64,000 bases of DNA from Mollicutes bacterium. Lineage in GTDB: Bacteria; Bacillota_I; Bacilli_A; RF39; UBA660. The translations under genes and the position numbers were made by a program. The number at the start of each line of letters is the position of its first letter. The first letter of the stretch is position 1. Under the pieces are notes generated by a model, which was given only the letters and a program-made list of their open reading frames with translations, was not told the DNA's origin and did not search any database. The stretch spans positions 39,087 to 103,086 of the forward strand of contig SFOJ01000003.1 of assembly GCA_004552445.1 (NCBI GenBank), in the 5' to 3' direction. Shown piece after piece: positions 8,749 through 17,365 of the stretch.

Positions 8749-9017
8749 TATTTATTATTTTTAGATTTATGGAATTCTTCCATAACACCTACTTCACTTA
8801 AAATGTTCTTAGCTGTATCTGTAGGTTGAGCTCCTTCCTTAAGCCATTTTAAAGCTGCTTCTTTATCTACATTGTATTTAGTAGCTTCTAAAGGCATATA
8901 AGTTCCTATAGATTCAATAACATTACCATCTCTTTTAGCTCTAGAATCAGCTACAACAACACGATAGTAAGGTCTTTTCTTAGCTCCCATTCTTTTAAGT
9001 CTAATTTTAACTGCCAT
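8748..9017 (-). CDS. rpsP: Ribosomal protein S16
   Basis: 89 residues, the typical length for bS16. It starts AVKIRLKRMGAKKRPYYRVV and continues with VADSRAKRDGNVIESIGTY, diagnostic of the family. S16 is a 30S assembly protein that binds 16S rRNA. A long GAGGAGGAG ribosome site and a near-perfect promoter upstream fit high expression. The stop overlaps the khpA start by one base. Confidence 0.98.
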   Translation of the reverse strand: MAVKIRLKRMGAKKRPYYRVVVADSRAKRDGNVIESIGTYMPLEATKYNVDKEAALKWLKEGAQPTDTAKNILSEVGVMEEFHKSKNNK

Positions 9018-9042
9018 ATCTTTCTCCTCCTCAGTGATTAAT

Positions 9043-9071
9043 AATATACACTAATTTAAAAAGTATGTCAA
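9043..9071 (-). promoter_or_regulatory. Strong sigma-A promoter of rpsP-khpA
   Basis: Minus strand TTGACA (9071-9066), 17-base spacer, TATATT (9048-9043). Matches consensus at all -35 positions and five of six -10 positions; the start lies about 20 bases before the ribosome site. Confidence 0.85.
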
Positions 9072-9097
9072 CCTTTTTTAGTTAACATATCTTTTTA

Positions 9098-10684
9098 CTA
9101 ACTATTCTTTAATGTAAAATATCCAGGACTACTTGTTCCACCATCTATTCTTGCATATGTTTTATCTTTATAAGAAACATTATATGTTGTTCCAGCACCA
9201 CCTACTAAGTTAGTAGTATTAAAAAACATATCATCTGACGATGTAACAGAATTAGTATTAAAGATATCACTTGCATATATAGTTTTTAGATTAGTATTAT
9301 AAAAAAACATATAACTCATATCTGTTACTTTACTTGTATCAAAACTGCTTAAATCCAAAGTTGTGGCTGCATTTCCAGAAAACATATGATTCATATTTGT
9401 TACATTACTTGTATTAAAACTACTTAAGTCTAAGATCGTAGCTGCACTACTATAAAACATCCAACTCATATTAGTTACATTTCTTGTATCAAAATTACTT
9501 AAATCTAGGGTTGTGGCTGCACTACTTCTGAACATACTATCCATATTAGTTACTTTACTTGTATTAAAATTACTTAAATCTAGTGTTATGGCTGCACTGT
9601 TTTCAAACATCCAACTCATATTAGTTACATTTCTTGTATCAAAATTACTTAAATCTAGGGTTGTCGCATCACTTCCAGCAAACATACTACTCATATTTGT
9701 TACTTTACTTGTATCAAAACTACTTAAATCTATAGTTGTGGCTGCACTTCCATAAAACATATCACTCATATTTGTAACATTACTAGTATCAAAACTACTT
9801 AAGTCTAGGGTGGTGGCTGCACTTCCATAAAACATAGAATTCATAGAAGTTACATTTCTTGTATCAAAACTACTTAAATCTAGGGTTGTGGCTGCACTTC
9901 TAGAAAACACATAACTCATAGATGTAAGTGGTTTATTATTTATATATGTACATAATTTACTTGTTACAGGGTCTGTACTAGTTTCATCTGTAAGTTGTAC
10001 TCCCCATCCATCATCACTAATATTTCTCCATGCTAAGCCAAATTCTGATAAATCTCCCTCTTGCATATATCTATAAGTATATTATCCATTTACATACTCT
10101 GCTCCTTGTACCATTTCTCCATCAAATGTACAGTATATTGGTGTATTATCTACATATTCATTTATTCCTAAAGTACCTGTAAATTTTTTACCTTGATTAT
10201 AATTTTGTTCAGCATTAGTTTCTATAAATGTTATTGTTATATTATATTTATGAGTAATATTTGACTCTACTAAAACATTCTCTTTTATTTTAATTCTTTT
10301 AATTGGTGTACTTGATAAAGATTCACATGTTCCTTCTTCCAACCCACTAGAGTTTAGTCTAGTACATGTAGCTTCTATTACCATTTCATCATTTATAATT
10401 TCATTTATTAGTTCTTTCCATACTAAATTGTATGATGTATCTAAAGTACCCGTATTTTTAACACTTATTTCTTTTGTTATAGTAGCTCCTGGTTTTATGT
10501 TGTTCATTATTATTTCTGGTCCATCAGTATAAGTAAGTTCTAAAGTACCAGTTTGTACTATCTGATCTTTTACATTATTATTAACTAACGTTGCTGTAAA
10601 ATAAGCATATGAGAAACTTACAACTGCTAAAAATAAAAATACTATTCCTATACTAAATATCATCTTTTTTTCTTTATCTACCAT
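9098..10684 (-). pseudogene. BspA/DUF285-repeat surface protein interrupted by in-frame TAA
   Basis: Two adjacent frames are one gene. The upstream part (start ATG 10684 after AGGTGA) has a membrane/signal helix, the FSYAYFTATLVNN start and a beta-sandwich resembling the SipW/TasA-associated surface module. It ends EYVNG at TAA 10084-10082. The same frame continues without shift as YTYRYMQEGDLSEFGLAW, then eight 25-residue BspA-type repeats and a C-terminal YARIDGG...SPGYFTLKNS cap. A CAA-to-TAA change (Gln to stop) would explain it. As written, the product is a 200-aa anchored stub without repeats; the downstream part could be translated only by readthrough or internal start. Such leucine-rich-like repeat proteins are surface or adhesin proteins. 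Breakage is seen directly; the original Gln is inference. Confidence 0.85.
9290..9890 (-). repeat. Eight tandem 75-bp (25-aa) BspA/DUF285 repeats
   Basis: Units follow the pattern LDLSSFDTSNVTNMSxMF plus a variable GSAATT-like linker. Repeats differ by scattered substitutions; Ser/Asn at position 5 and Ser/Arg at position 9 alternate. The last unit diverges (FFYNTNLK). The near-identical DNA offers ground for recombination that changes repeat number. Confidence 0.9.
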
Positions 10685-10717
10685 ACTATTCACCTATTTT
10701 AAGTATATAACAAAAAA

Positions 10718-10735
10718 GATACTATTTCTAGTATC
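10718..10735 (-). terminator. Terminator after HAD phosphatase gene
   Basis: Seven-bp arms GATACTA/TAGTATC with a 4-base loop, then six T on the minus strand. It overlaps the HAD gene's stop codon and insulates the surface-protein gene from the upstream gene. Confidence 0.75.
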
Positions 10736-11318
10736 AATTTTTATTTTTAAATTTGTAACCTTTAACATATGGTATTAACTTATTTCCTTCAACAACATAT
10801 GCAGTTTTAGCTATATTTAATATTGGTAAATCACTTTCACTATCACTATAAGAAGTAACTATCTGAGCATTAGGAATAGTATTAACAAGTCTCTTAACCT
10901 TTTCTTCACCTTTACAATTCTTTCCAATTATATGTCCATCCTTATCAGTTTTAGTTGCTAGTACATATTTAATACCAAGTTTTTTGCAAAATGGAATAAT
11001 CCATAATTCATAAGATGCACTTATAACAATATCATAATCAGTCTTTCTAGATAAATACCAAGGTTTAATATTCTTCATATGTGAATCTACAAACTTTTCA
11101 ATATATCCATTTAAATCCTCTATTTCAAATAAGAAAGATAACATTGCTTCTTTAACCCTTTCAAAAGTAATAAGACCTCTCTTATAATCACGTTCTAACT
11201 TTTTAGTTTTATTTAACGCTTTTATTACTTTAAATGGATGCTTTTTAAATGAATAAAGCAATATATCCTTATTAGTATCTCCATTATAAATTGTATTGTC
11301 AAAATCATATATATTCAT
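10734..11318 (-). CDS. HAD-superfamily phosphatase, subfamily IB
   Basis: 194 residues from ATG 11318, which has GGTGA six bases before it; an in-frame TTG upstream was rejected because it lies inside that ribosome site. Motif I is YDFDNTIYNGD (two catalytic Asp), motif II SASYELW, a Lys region KGEEKVKRL follows, and motif III/IV is SYSDSESDLPIL. This matches the phosphoserine-phosphatase-like HAD-IB group (CicA/SerB-like), which dephosphorylates small metabolites or lipid head groups. It is a free-standing cytoplasmic enzyme with no fused domain. Substrate unknown. Confidence 0.85.
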   Translation of the reverse strand: MNIYDFDNTIYNGDTNKDILLYSFKKHPFKVIKALNKTKKLERDYKRGLITFERVKEAMLSFLFEIEDLNGYIEKFVDSHMKNIKPWYLSRKTDYDIVISASYELWIIPFCKKLGIKYVLATKTDKDGHIIGKNCKGEEKVKRLVNTIPNAQIVTSYSDSESDLPILNIAKTAYVVEGNKLIPYVKGYKFKNKN

Positions 11319-11360
11319 ATTTTTCACCAATTATATTGTAACAAATTTTGAATAAAAAAT

Positions 11361-12410
11361 CTATTTATTTAATTTAATAGAATCTATTCCTAATGTCATA
11401 ATAATATTTCTAACTATACTAGTATACATAAACCATCTTTTAATAACTTTAAGTCTTAGTTTTATTTTAAGTTTAATCGTTTTATTTCTATATAATTTAG
11501 TTATTTTTTTTATATCAACATTATCATTTATAATTTTAGATAATATATCAGCACTTCTAATAGCACTACTTATTCCTTCAAAAGAACTTGCACTTATAAA
11601 TCCAGCTGCTTCTCCAACTAAATAAGCACCATCTTTTCCAGTAACAAAATCATTAAATTTTTTAGGCCTATAAACAAGACAAGCTTCTTTTTTTACTGGA
11701 TTATTTAAATCTATATTTAAAAATCTTGAAATTCTTTCTCTTTGCTCTAAAAACTTATCTTTAGAGTTTTTAATATCAAAAGCTCCACCATATATTAAAT
11801 ATTCATCCTTATGTATTAGCCAAGAACAACTACTACTAGTTTTTTTATCAAAAATACAAGAATAAAAAGAATTACTTGAGTCTACACACTTATACCATTC
11901 TTGAATTGCCATATATTTCATAATATTATTGTCATAAAATGTTCTTCTAACTATAGAATTACACCCATCAGCACCAACAATTATTTTAGATTTTATTAAC
12001 TTCTTCTTAGTACCATCTAATACTTCAAGAATATAATTATCATCTTTTTTAATACTTACTACTCTTCCATTTATCTTTTTAACATTATTTGGTATTAATG
12101 ATACTAAATATTTATCAAATTTATATCTATCCATATTTAAATAATATCTTTGATAGTATTTAATTTTACCACTTACTAAATCCATTGTTTTAACAGAAAA
12201 TATTTGAGGACTAACTAGTATATCTTTAGGAAGAACTAAATCATAATGAGCAAATTCTTTTTGAGCATCAGGAGCAAGTAAACCACCACATGGTTTTTTA
12301 TTCTTTTCATTTTCTGCATCAATTATTAATATTTTATTATTACTTTTAGATATTTGTCTTGCAAGGGTACTTCCAGCAGGGCCAGCACCTATAATAACTA
12401 TATCGTACAT
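11361..12410 (-). CDS. FAD-dependent oxidoreductase, geranylgeranyl-reductase-like
   Basis: 349 residues from ATG 12410 with AAAGGAG upstream. The N-terminal Rossmann motif GAGPAGSTLA with IIDAE binds FAD. KPCGGLLAPDA is the second conserved block of the geranylgeranyl reductase/FixC-like group, and VGADGCNSIVRR and YLVGEAAGFISASSFEGI are the later FAD-contacting blocks. The family saturates or oxidises polyprenoid or lipid chains; a role in membrane lipid or quinone metabolism is possible but not shown. A basic, partly hydrophobic C-terminal segment may touch the membrane. The gene stands alone between two terminators. Confidence 0.82.
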   Translation of the reverse strand: MYDIVIIGAGPAGSTLARQISKSNNKILIIDAENEKNKKPCGGLLAPDAQKEFAHYDLVLPKDILVSPQIFSVKTMDLVSGKIKYYQRYYLNMDRYKFDKYLVSLIPNNVKKINGRVVSIKKDDNYILEVLDGTKKKLIKSKIIVGADGCNSIVRRTFYDNNIMKYMAIQEWYKCVDSSNSFYSCIFDKKTSSSCSWLIHKDEYLIYGGAFDIKNSKDKFLEQRERISRFLNIDLNNPVKKEACLVYRPKKFNDFVTGKDGAYLVGEAAGFISASSFEGISSAIRSADILSKIINDNVDIKKITKLYRNKTIKLKIKLRLKVIKRWFMYTSIVRNIIMTLGIDSIKLNK

Positions 12411-12490
12411 ACTTTTTTCTCCTTTGTAAGTATTATAGTAAATTAACAATTTATTAACAATTAGTTTTACATTTATTTACACAAACAAAA

Positions 12491-12510
12491 AAATCTACAT
12501 AAGTAGATTT
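12491..12510 (-). terminator. Terminator of the envelope-polymer operon
   Basis: Eight-bp arms (12491-12498 and 12503-12510), 4-base loop, then a run of T broken by one G on the minus strand, two bases after the tagH stop. Confidence 0.8.
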
Positions 12511-12511
12511 C

Positions 12512-13252
12512 TTATCCCTCATTCCTCATAAATGCTTCATATTTATCCATTATTTCAACAGGATCACCTTGATCCTTAATAACACCTTCATGAAGCCAAA
12601 TAACTTTATCACATAGTTCTTTAATAGTATTACTATTATGAGAAACAATTACAACTGTTCTATCATCATTACTAATAAGTTCTTTCATCTTATTATAACT
12701 CTTCTCTTTAAAATGTATATCTCCTACACTAAGAACTTCATCTATTAACATAATATCGGTTTCAAGTATAGCAGTTATAGAAAAAGCAAGTTTAGAATAC
12801 ATACCTGAACTATAACTTCTAACAGGTCTATATACAAAGTCACCAAGTTCACTAAACTCTATAATATCATTTACTTTTTCTTCTATTTGTTCTTTTGAAT
12901 ATCCAAGTAACATACCAGATAAAAATATATTTTCATACCCAGTTAATTGTTTTTGAAATCCTACTCCAATTGATAGTAATGAAATACTATTACCATGTAA
13001 ATTAATACTACCTGAATCAGCACTAAATATGCCAGAGATAGCTCTTAGCATTGTACTCTTACCACTACCATTTTTACCACAAATACCTAAGATTTGACCT
13101 TTAGGTACTTCAAAAGATACTCCTTTTATAGCTTTAAATATTTTACCAGATCCACGTGCTTTTAATCCTCCTTTTTTTAAAGAGAATCTATTCATATCTC
13201 TATAATACACATGTAAATCTTTTACAGTAATTGCCATTTCTTCTTTTTTCAT
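12512..13252 (-). CDS. tagH: Teichoic acid/polysaccharide exporter ATPase (TagH-like)
   Basis: 246 residues. Walker A GKNGSGKST, Q-loop region, signature YSSGMYSKL and Walker B IMLIDEVLSVGD with H-loop VSHNS are all present. The insert HGNSISLLSIGVGFQKQLTGYENI is typical of ATPases that drive lipid-linked polysaccharide or teichoic acid export (TagH, Wzt, RfbE). It lacks the long C-terminal extension of Bacillus TagH. The start overlaps the permease stop by one base, and it is the last gene of the operon. Confidence 0.92.
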   Translation of the reverse strand: MKKEEMAITVKDLHVYYRDMNRFSLKKGGLKARGSGKIFKAIKGVSFEVPKGQILGICGKNGSGKSTMLRAISGIFSADSGSINLHGNSISLLSIGVGFQKQLTGYENIFLSGMLLGYSKEQIEEKVNDIIEFSELGDFVYRPVRSYSSGMYSKLAFSITAILETDIMLIDEVLSVGDIHFKEKSYNKMKELISNDDRTVVIVSHNSNTIKELCDKVIWLHEGVIKDQGDPVEIMDKYEAFMRNEG

Positions 13253-14040
13253 TATTTCATCACCTTTACATATGTATTTTCATATTTATATATTGTCTTG
13301 ATACCTAACATACAAAGTAATATACCAACTAAGAACCATACAAGTGTCCACATTCCAACTGGACCACTTTTATATATCAATACATTTCTCATATTATATA
13401 TAAAGTTTGCTATTGGATTTAAATCAAGTAATATAGTTCTGTACAACACATTATGAATTCTAGTACTAATATCATAGAATATACCAGTTAAATAAAACAC
13501 CAATCTCAAAACTATATTAACTAAATTTGTTAAATCTTCAGCAAAAACACCAAAATGCATAACTAGTGTACAAACACCAAATGTAAAAACCATAACCGAA
13601 ATAATTATAGGTATAAACCATAACACATTCAAGGAAATTGGTACCTTATATATAAACATAAATATAACTACAAGCAGGAATGATACTGCCATTTTAAATG
13701 CATTAACTCCCATTTTAATTAAAAGTAATACAAACTTTGGTAAATATACTTTAGTAACTGTATCACGATTATTTGCTACCAATTTAACACTACACGTTAC
13801 CATCTTATTAAAGAAGTTCCATATAGATAAACCAATAAATACAAATACTGGAAAATACTGAACACTAGACTTAAATACAATAGTAGCAATAAATGTATAT
13901 ATAAGCATAAATGCAAGTGGTTCTAAAATCATCCATAAAAATCCTAAATATGAATTTATTACTTCAGTTTTAAGTTCAGCCCATGTTGCATACATAATAT
14001 AATTTTTATACTTCTTTAAATCATTAAAAAATCTTTTCAT
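13252..14040 (-). CDS. tagG: Teichoic acid/polysaccharide exporter permease (TagG-like)
   Basis: 262 residues with six membrane helices of the ABC-2 permease type. It opens with a cytoplasmic amphipathic stretch and YIMYATWAELKTEVINSYLG, typical of TagG/Wzm permeases, then FLWMILEPLAF. GAGGAGA precedes the ATG. With the adjacent TagH-like ATPase it would move the finished undecaprenyl-linked polymer across the membrane. Its place at the end of a CDP-glycerol polymerase operon supports wall teichoic acid rather than O-antigen as substrate. Confidence 0.92.
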   Translation of the reverse strand: MKRFFNDLKKYKNYIMYATWAELKTEVINSYLGFLWMILEPLAFMLIYTFIATIVFKSSVQYFPVFVFIGLSIWNFFNKMVTCSVKLVANNRDTVTKVYLPKFVLLLIKMGVNAFKMAVSFLLVVIFMFIYKVPISLNVLWFIPIIISVMVFTFGVCTLVMHFGVFAEDLTNLVNIVLRLVFYLTGIFYDISTRIHNVLYRTILLDLNPIANFIYNMRNVLIYKSGPVGMWTLVWFLVGILLCMLGIKTIYKYENTYVKVMK

Positions 14041-14061
14041 TATCTCTCCTCAAGTACTTAA

Positions 14062-14568
14062 TTATTTTATCATATATTTATGATAAACACAAATTATTAT
14101 ATATTTTTTAGTATAATGACTAATAATGTGATAATCATTTATATTATAATTATTTATATTTTTAAATACATCTCCATTTAATTTAAGTATTGCTTCTTTT
14201 ATTGAAAAATTAGTTATTGTATTACTACTTACATTTAATAATTTATTCATATTGTTTAACGTATCAATATCTAGTTTTCTATAATACTGTATATCTATTC
14301 CAACTCTCACATTTGATAAAGCAACTACTACTATGTCTTTATCATGAGAAATACTTAAATAGATATTATTATCTAAATATGGTTTACCATTCTCTGTATA
14401 CATTATTTTAAATTTATCAATATTAAAATACTTATGTAAGCCTTTTTTAATAAGATAATATTCTGCATTATAATATTTATTTTCACTATTAAAAGAAACA
14501 TTAATCTTTTTAGAATTAATGTTTATCTTTAATATTTTTAGTTGTAGTTGTTTTCTTTTTAACATCAT
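14062..14568 (-). CDS. Sfp-type 4'-phosphopantetheinyl transferase
   Basis: About 160 residues. The diagnostic blocks are NGKPYL, ISHDKDIVVVALS, VGIDIQ (magnesium Asp) and FSIKEAILKLNG, the equivalent of the W/F-KEA motif. The enzyme moves phosphopantetheine from CoA to a carrier Ser. The obvious client is the 74-aa carrier protein three genes upstream in the same operon. It overlaps the end of the SGNH gene by about 50 bases. The true start is unclear: no good ribosome site precedes the paired ATGs at 14568, and the first 10-15 residues look poorly conserved. Most dlt operons lack a dedicated PPTase, so its presence is notable. Confidence 0.8.
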   Translation of the reverse strand: MMLKRKQLQLKILKININSKKINVSFNSENKYYNAEYYLIKKGLHKYFNIDKFKIMYTENGKPYLDNNIYLSISHDKDIVVVALSNVRVGIDIQYYRKLDIDTLNNMNKLLNVSSNTITNFSIKEAILKLNGDVFKNINNYNINDYHIISHYTKKYIIICVYHKYMIK

Positions 14569-15640
14569 ATATTTTATTCTCTATTTTATAATCTAATTCT
14601 TTTAATCTTGTTTCTTTTAATTTATTATATTTTTTTAAGTCTTCATTCCATTTTTGATATTCATTATCATTTCTATGATCTTTAAAGTTATAATTATTTC
14701 TTAAATATTTAGTTACTTCATTTGTTACTTTTATTGCACCTTTAAGGTTTAAGTGCATTCCTTTATCTTCTGTATCAGTAGTAAAATCGAGTCCATATGA
14801 ATCGTTATTTAAATCTAAATATTTAACATTATATTCATTAACTAATTTCTTTAATTCTTCATTTTGTTCGTATCCCCAGGCTCTAGTATCAGGAATACCA
14901 AGAAATACTAAATCTATATCATTATCTTTGCAGAATTTAACAAATATATCTAAGTATTTCTTAGTATAATCTTTCATTACAACTTCCCTACCACTAGGGT
15001 TCATATAGTTAAAGCCAGTGTATCTAGGATTAATTTTAGTTGACATTATATATCCTTTAGTAATTGAATGATAACTTCCAAATGTTCTTTTTACGTTAGA
15101 TACATTTATTTCACTCCATCTTGAATGATATCTAAATAATGGAAAATAATAAGATATTTTTTCTTTTAAATCAAATTCAAAGAAATCATCATTTATCATT
15201 TCATATTTAGTTTTGCCAAATTTCATATAATCAAATGATTTTCTACGTTCTGGTTCTACTTCTTTTTCTGTATAAAATAATGTGAGTGGATCTATCATTA
15301 TTACTTTTGGTTTTTGATATTTATATGCATCTTCAAGGATATAATAAAGTAAATATATTCTAGCTGAACTAACACTATAATTATATGAAGTTATACCTGT
15401 TTGTTCATATATCTCCATAGGTGAAACGCCTTTAAAGATACTACTATCACCTAAAAATAATACATCTATTGAATTTTTAGGTAACTCATAATAACCATTT
15501 ATTGTATAATCTTGGCCATCCATTTCAGACAATGTACCATTTTTCCATTTAGGAGTAAATACTTTTCCAAGGACTATTATTAAGGCAAACATTATAGTAA
15601 AAAATACAACTAACCTTATAAATATAAATAATTTTTTCAT
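14516..15640 (-). CDS. dltD: Membrane-anchored SGNH-like protein (DltD analogue)
   Basis: 374 residues from ATG 15640, seven bases after GGAGGG. One N-terminal membrane helix, then an extracytoplasmic SGNH/GDSL-like domain: block I FLGDSSIFKGVSP (Ser), VFLGIPDTRAWG, and the catalytic Asp/His block DKGMHLNLKGA. DltD and similar partners of MBOAT proteins hand an acyl or D-alanyl group to the polymer outside the cell. It follows the MBOAT gene by one base. The Lys-rich tail after about residue 335 is variable. The family is secure at the SGNH level; the exact reaction (D-alanylation against other acylation) is inferred from neighbours. Confidence 0.8.
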   Translation of the reverse strand: MKKLFIFIRLVVFFTIMFALIIVLGKVFTPKWKNGTLSEMDGQDYTINGYYELPKNSIDVLFLGDSSIFKGVSPMEIYEQTGITSYNYSVSSARIYLLYYILEDAYKYQKPKVIMIDPLTLFYTEKEVEPERRKSFDYMKFGKTKYEMINDDFFEFDLKEKISYYFPLFRYHSRWSEINVSNVKRTFGSYHSITKGYIMSTKINPRYTGFNYMNPSGREVVMKDYTKKYLDIFVKFCKDNDIDLVFLGIPDTRAWGYEQNEELKKLVNEYNVKYLDLNNDSYGLDFTTDTEDKGMHLNLKGAIKVTNEVTKYLRNNYNFKDHRNDNEYQKWNEDLKKYNKLKETRLKELDYKIENKIYDVKKKTTTTKNIKDKH

Positions 15641-15641
15641 A

Positions 15642-17101
15642 TTAGAACCCTCCATATATGAAGCTAGCGGCATCATATCCTTTACCATATATACCAAATA
15701 TAATAATAGAGAATATTATTATATAATATATTAACCATTTAAATAATAGATTTTGTTTTTGTAGTTCTTTTCTAATGTTAATATTAAATTCTTGTATTAC
15801 TCCTACTACTAACATAACAAGAATGCCAACCATTAATAAAGCGAAATCTAGTTTCTTAAGACCTAAACTAAATAATGAAGCTGATGCCTTACTATGAAGC
15901 ATTAATCCCATTTGTTTAAAACTATCTACTCTAAATAAGAACATACCAAAGCATACTATTAAAATAGTTCTAATCGCTTGAAAGAATTTATAACTCCACA
16001 CTTCTATATTTATTTTAAATATACTTATTATCTTTTTAAATACTGGTTCTAATAATATACCTATCATCATAAGAACGTAATAATAAAGTCCATAAACTAC
16101 ATATTTAAAACTAGCGCCATGCCACATACCATTAAAGAACCATACGAAGAATAATGGAAATGCTGTTATTATGAATCTTGATATATATTTTGATTTCATT
16201 TTTCTAAGTTTTAAATTAAGTTTCATATTTAATTTAGATAAACTAATTGGATAAAATATATATTCTTTTAACCAAGTACCAAGTGTAATATGCCAACGTC
16301 TCCAAAATTCTTGTATTGATTTTGAAAAAAATGGACGTTTAAAGTTTTCATCCAATTTAACACCAAATAATTCTGAAACACCACTTCAATGCATCCACTA
16401 AAATCAGCATATATTTGTATTGTATATAAAATTATCCCAATTACTAACAAAATTCCACCATAATTATTTTCAAATACTTTACTCACAAATATTCCAGCTC
16501 TATCAGCAATAACAAGTTTTTTAACAAACCCCCAGCCAATAAGAACAAAAGAAGATACAAAATTATCATAATTAAACCTTTCAGTATTAAATAATGTTTT
16601 AGAAAGTCTACTATAATTCGCAATTGGTCCTTCAACTATCTGAGGAAAATATACCAAAAATAACAATACTTTCAAGTAATTACTTTCTGCCTTCATTTTT
16701 TTTCTATATATATCAGTAAGATAACTAATGGTTTCTAAAGTATAATATGATATACCTATAGGTAATATAAATTTCTTATAAGGAATATTAACCCCTATAA
16801 CTCTAAACATATCACCAAAAAAATTATTATACTTAAGCACAAGTAAAAATGATAAATTCAAAAGTATAGATAAAATTAATATTAATTTTCTTTTATCTGT
16901 ATATTTTTCTATTAATTTTCCACCAAAATAAGTAATTATAGATGACAATAATATAAATATTATATATTTTCCACTAAATAAATAATAAAATATTAAACTT
17001 CCAATAAGTAATACTATATATCTATATTTTTTGGGAAATACATAGTATATAAAAACAAGTACAAGTACGAACAATAAAAATTCTATACTAGCATAACTCA
17101 T
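15642..17101 (-). pseudogene. dltB: MBOAT acyltransferase (DltB-like), split by frameshift
   Basis: The 5' part (start chosen at ATG 17101, after GGTG) encodes membrane helices and reaches YADFSGCIEV, the hallmark segment of DltB/AlgI proteins. It then goes out of frame at about 16376-16387 and would stop near 16268 after a nonsense tail. The 3' part resumes in another frame with VSELFGVKLDENF, then FKRPFFSKSIQEFWRRWH, WLKEYIFYPIS and NGMWHGASFKYV with the catalytic His. All MBOAT motifs are present across the two frames, so this is one gene with a net frame-changing deletion. A 7-bp loss between GGT direct repeats would explain the sequence. MBOAT proteins move acyl groups across the membrane. 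As read, the product is truncated and probably inactive unless frameshifting occurs. Confidence 0.88.
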
Positions 17102-17138
17102 ATAAAACACCACTCATCCATATTTTAATATAATCTCA

Positions 17139-17363
17139 CTATTTTAATTTATTTATTAGAGATTCAATTGTACTTACAGATTCAAAGTTTTCTGGAACTA
17201 AATCCATAACACCTATCTCAACATTAAATTTATTATTAAGTAGTGATACAAGCATAATAATATCAAAAGATGTAAGAATACCATCTGTTATTAGTTTTTC
17301 TTCTTTTACATAATCTACTCCTGCTTTAACATCGTTAAGTACTTCAATAATTTCATTTTTCAT
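17139..17363 (-). CDS. dltC: DltC-like acyl/aminoacyl carrier protein, 74 aa
   Basis: Short acidic four-helix carrier protein. The phosphopantetheine site is the Ser in GILTSFDIIMLVSLLNNKF, with the Phe-Asp-Ile context of DltC and small carrier proteins (usually DSFD; here TSFD). The C-terminal half DLVPENFESVSTIESLI is the usual helix III/IV signature. It lies between the adenylation gene and the MBOAT gene, which matches dltA-dltC-dltB style modules. It would be charged by the adenylation enzyme and primed by the operon's PPTase. Confidence 0.88.
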   Translation of the reverse strand: MKNEIIEVLNDVKAGVDYVKEEKLITDGILTSFDIIMLVSLLNNKFNVEIGVMDLVPENFESVSTIESLINKLK

Positions 17364-17365
17364 TT

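Noticed and set aside
9513..9755. Open frame on the plus strand across the BspA repeats
   Set aside because: It exists only because the repeat unit lacks stops in the opposite frame; no ribosome site or promoter.
9290..9890. Regularly spaced repeats that could be taken for a CRISPR array
   Set aside because: Units are 75 bp, translate in frame as BspA-type repeats and have no unique spacers.
11319..11330. TTG start four codons upstream of the HAD phosphatase ATG
   Set aside because: It lies inside the GGTGA ribosome site that serves the ATG at 11318.
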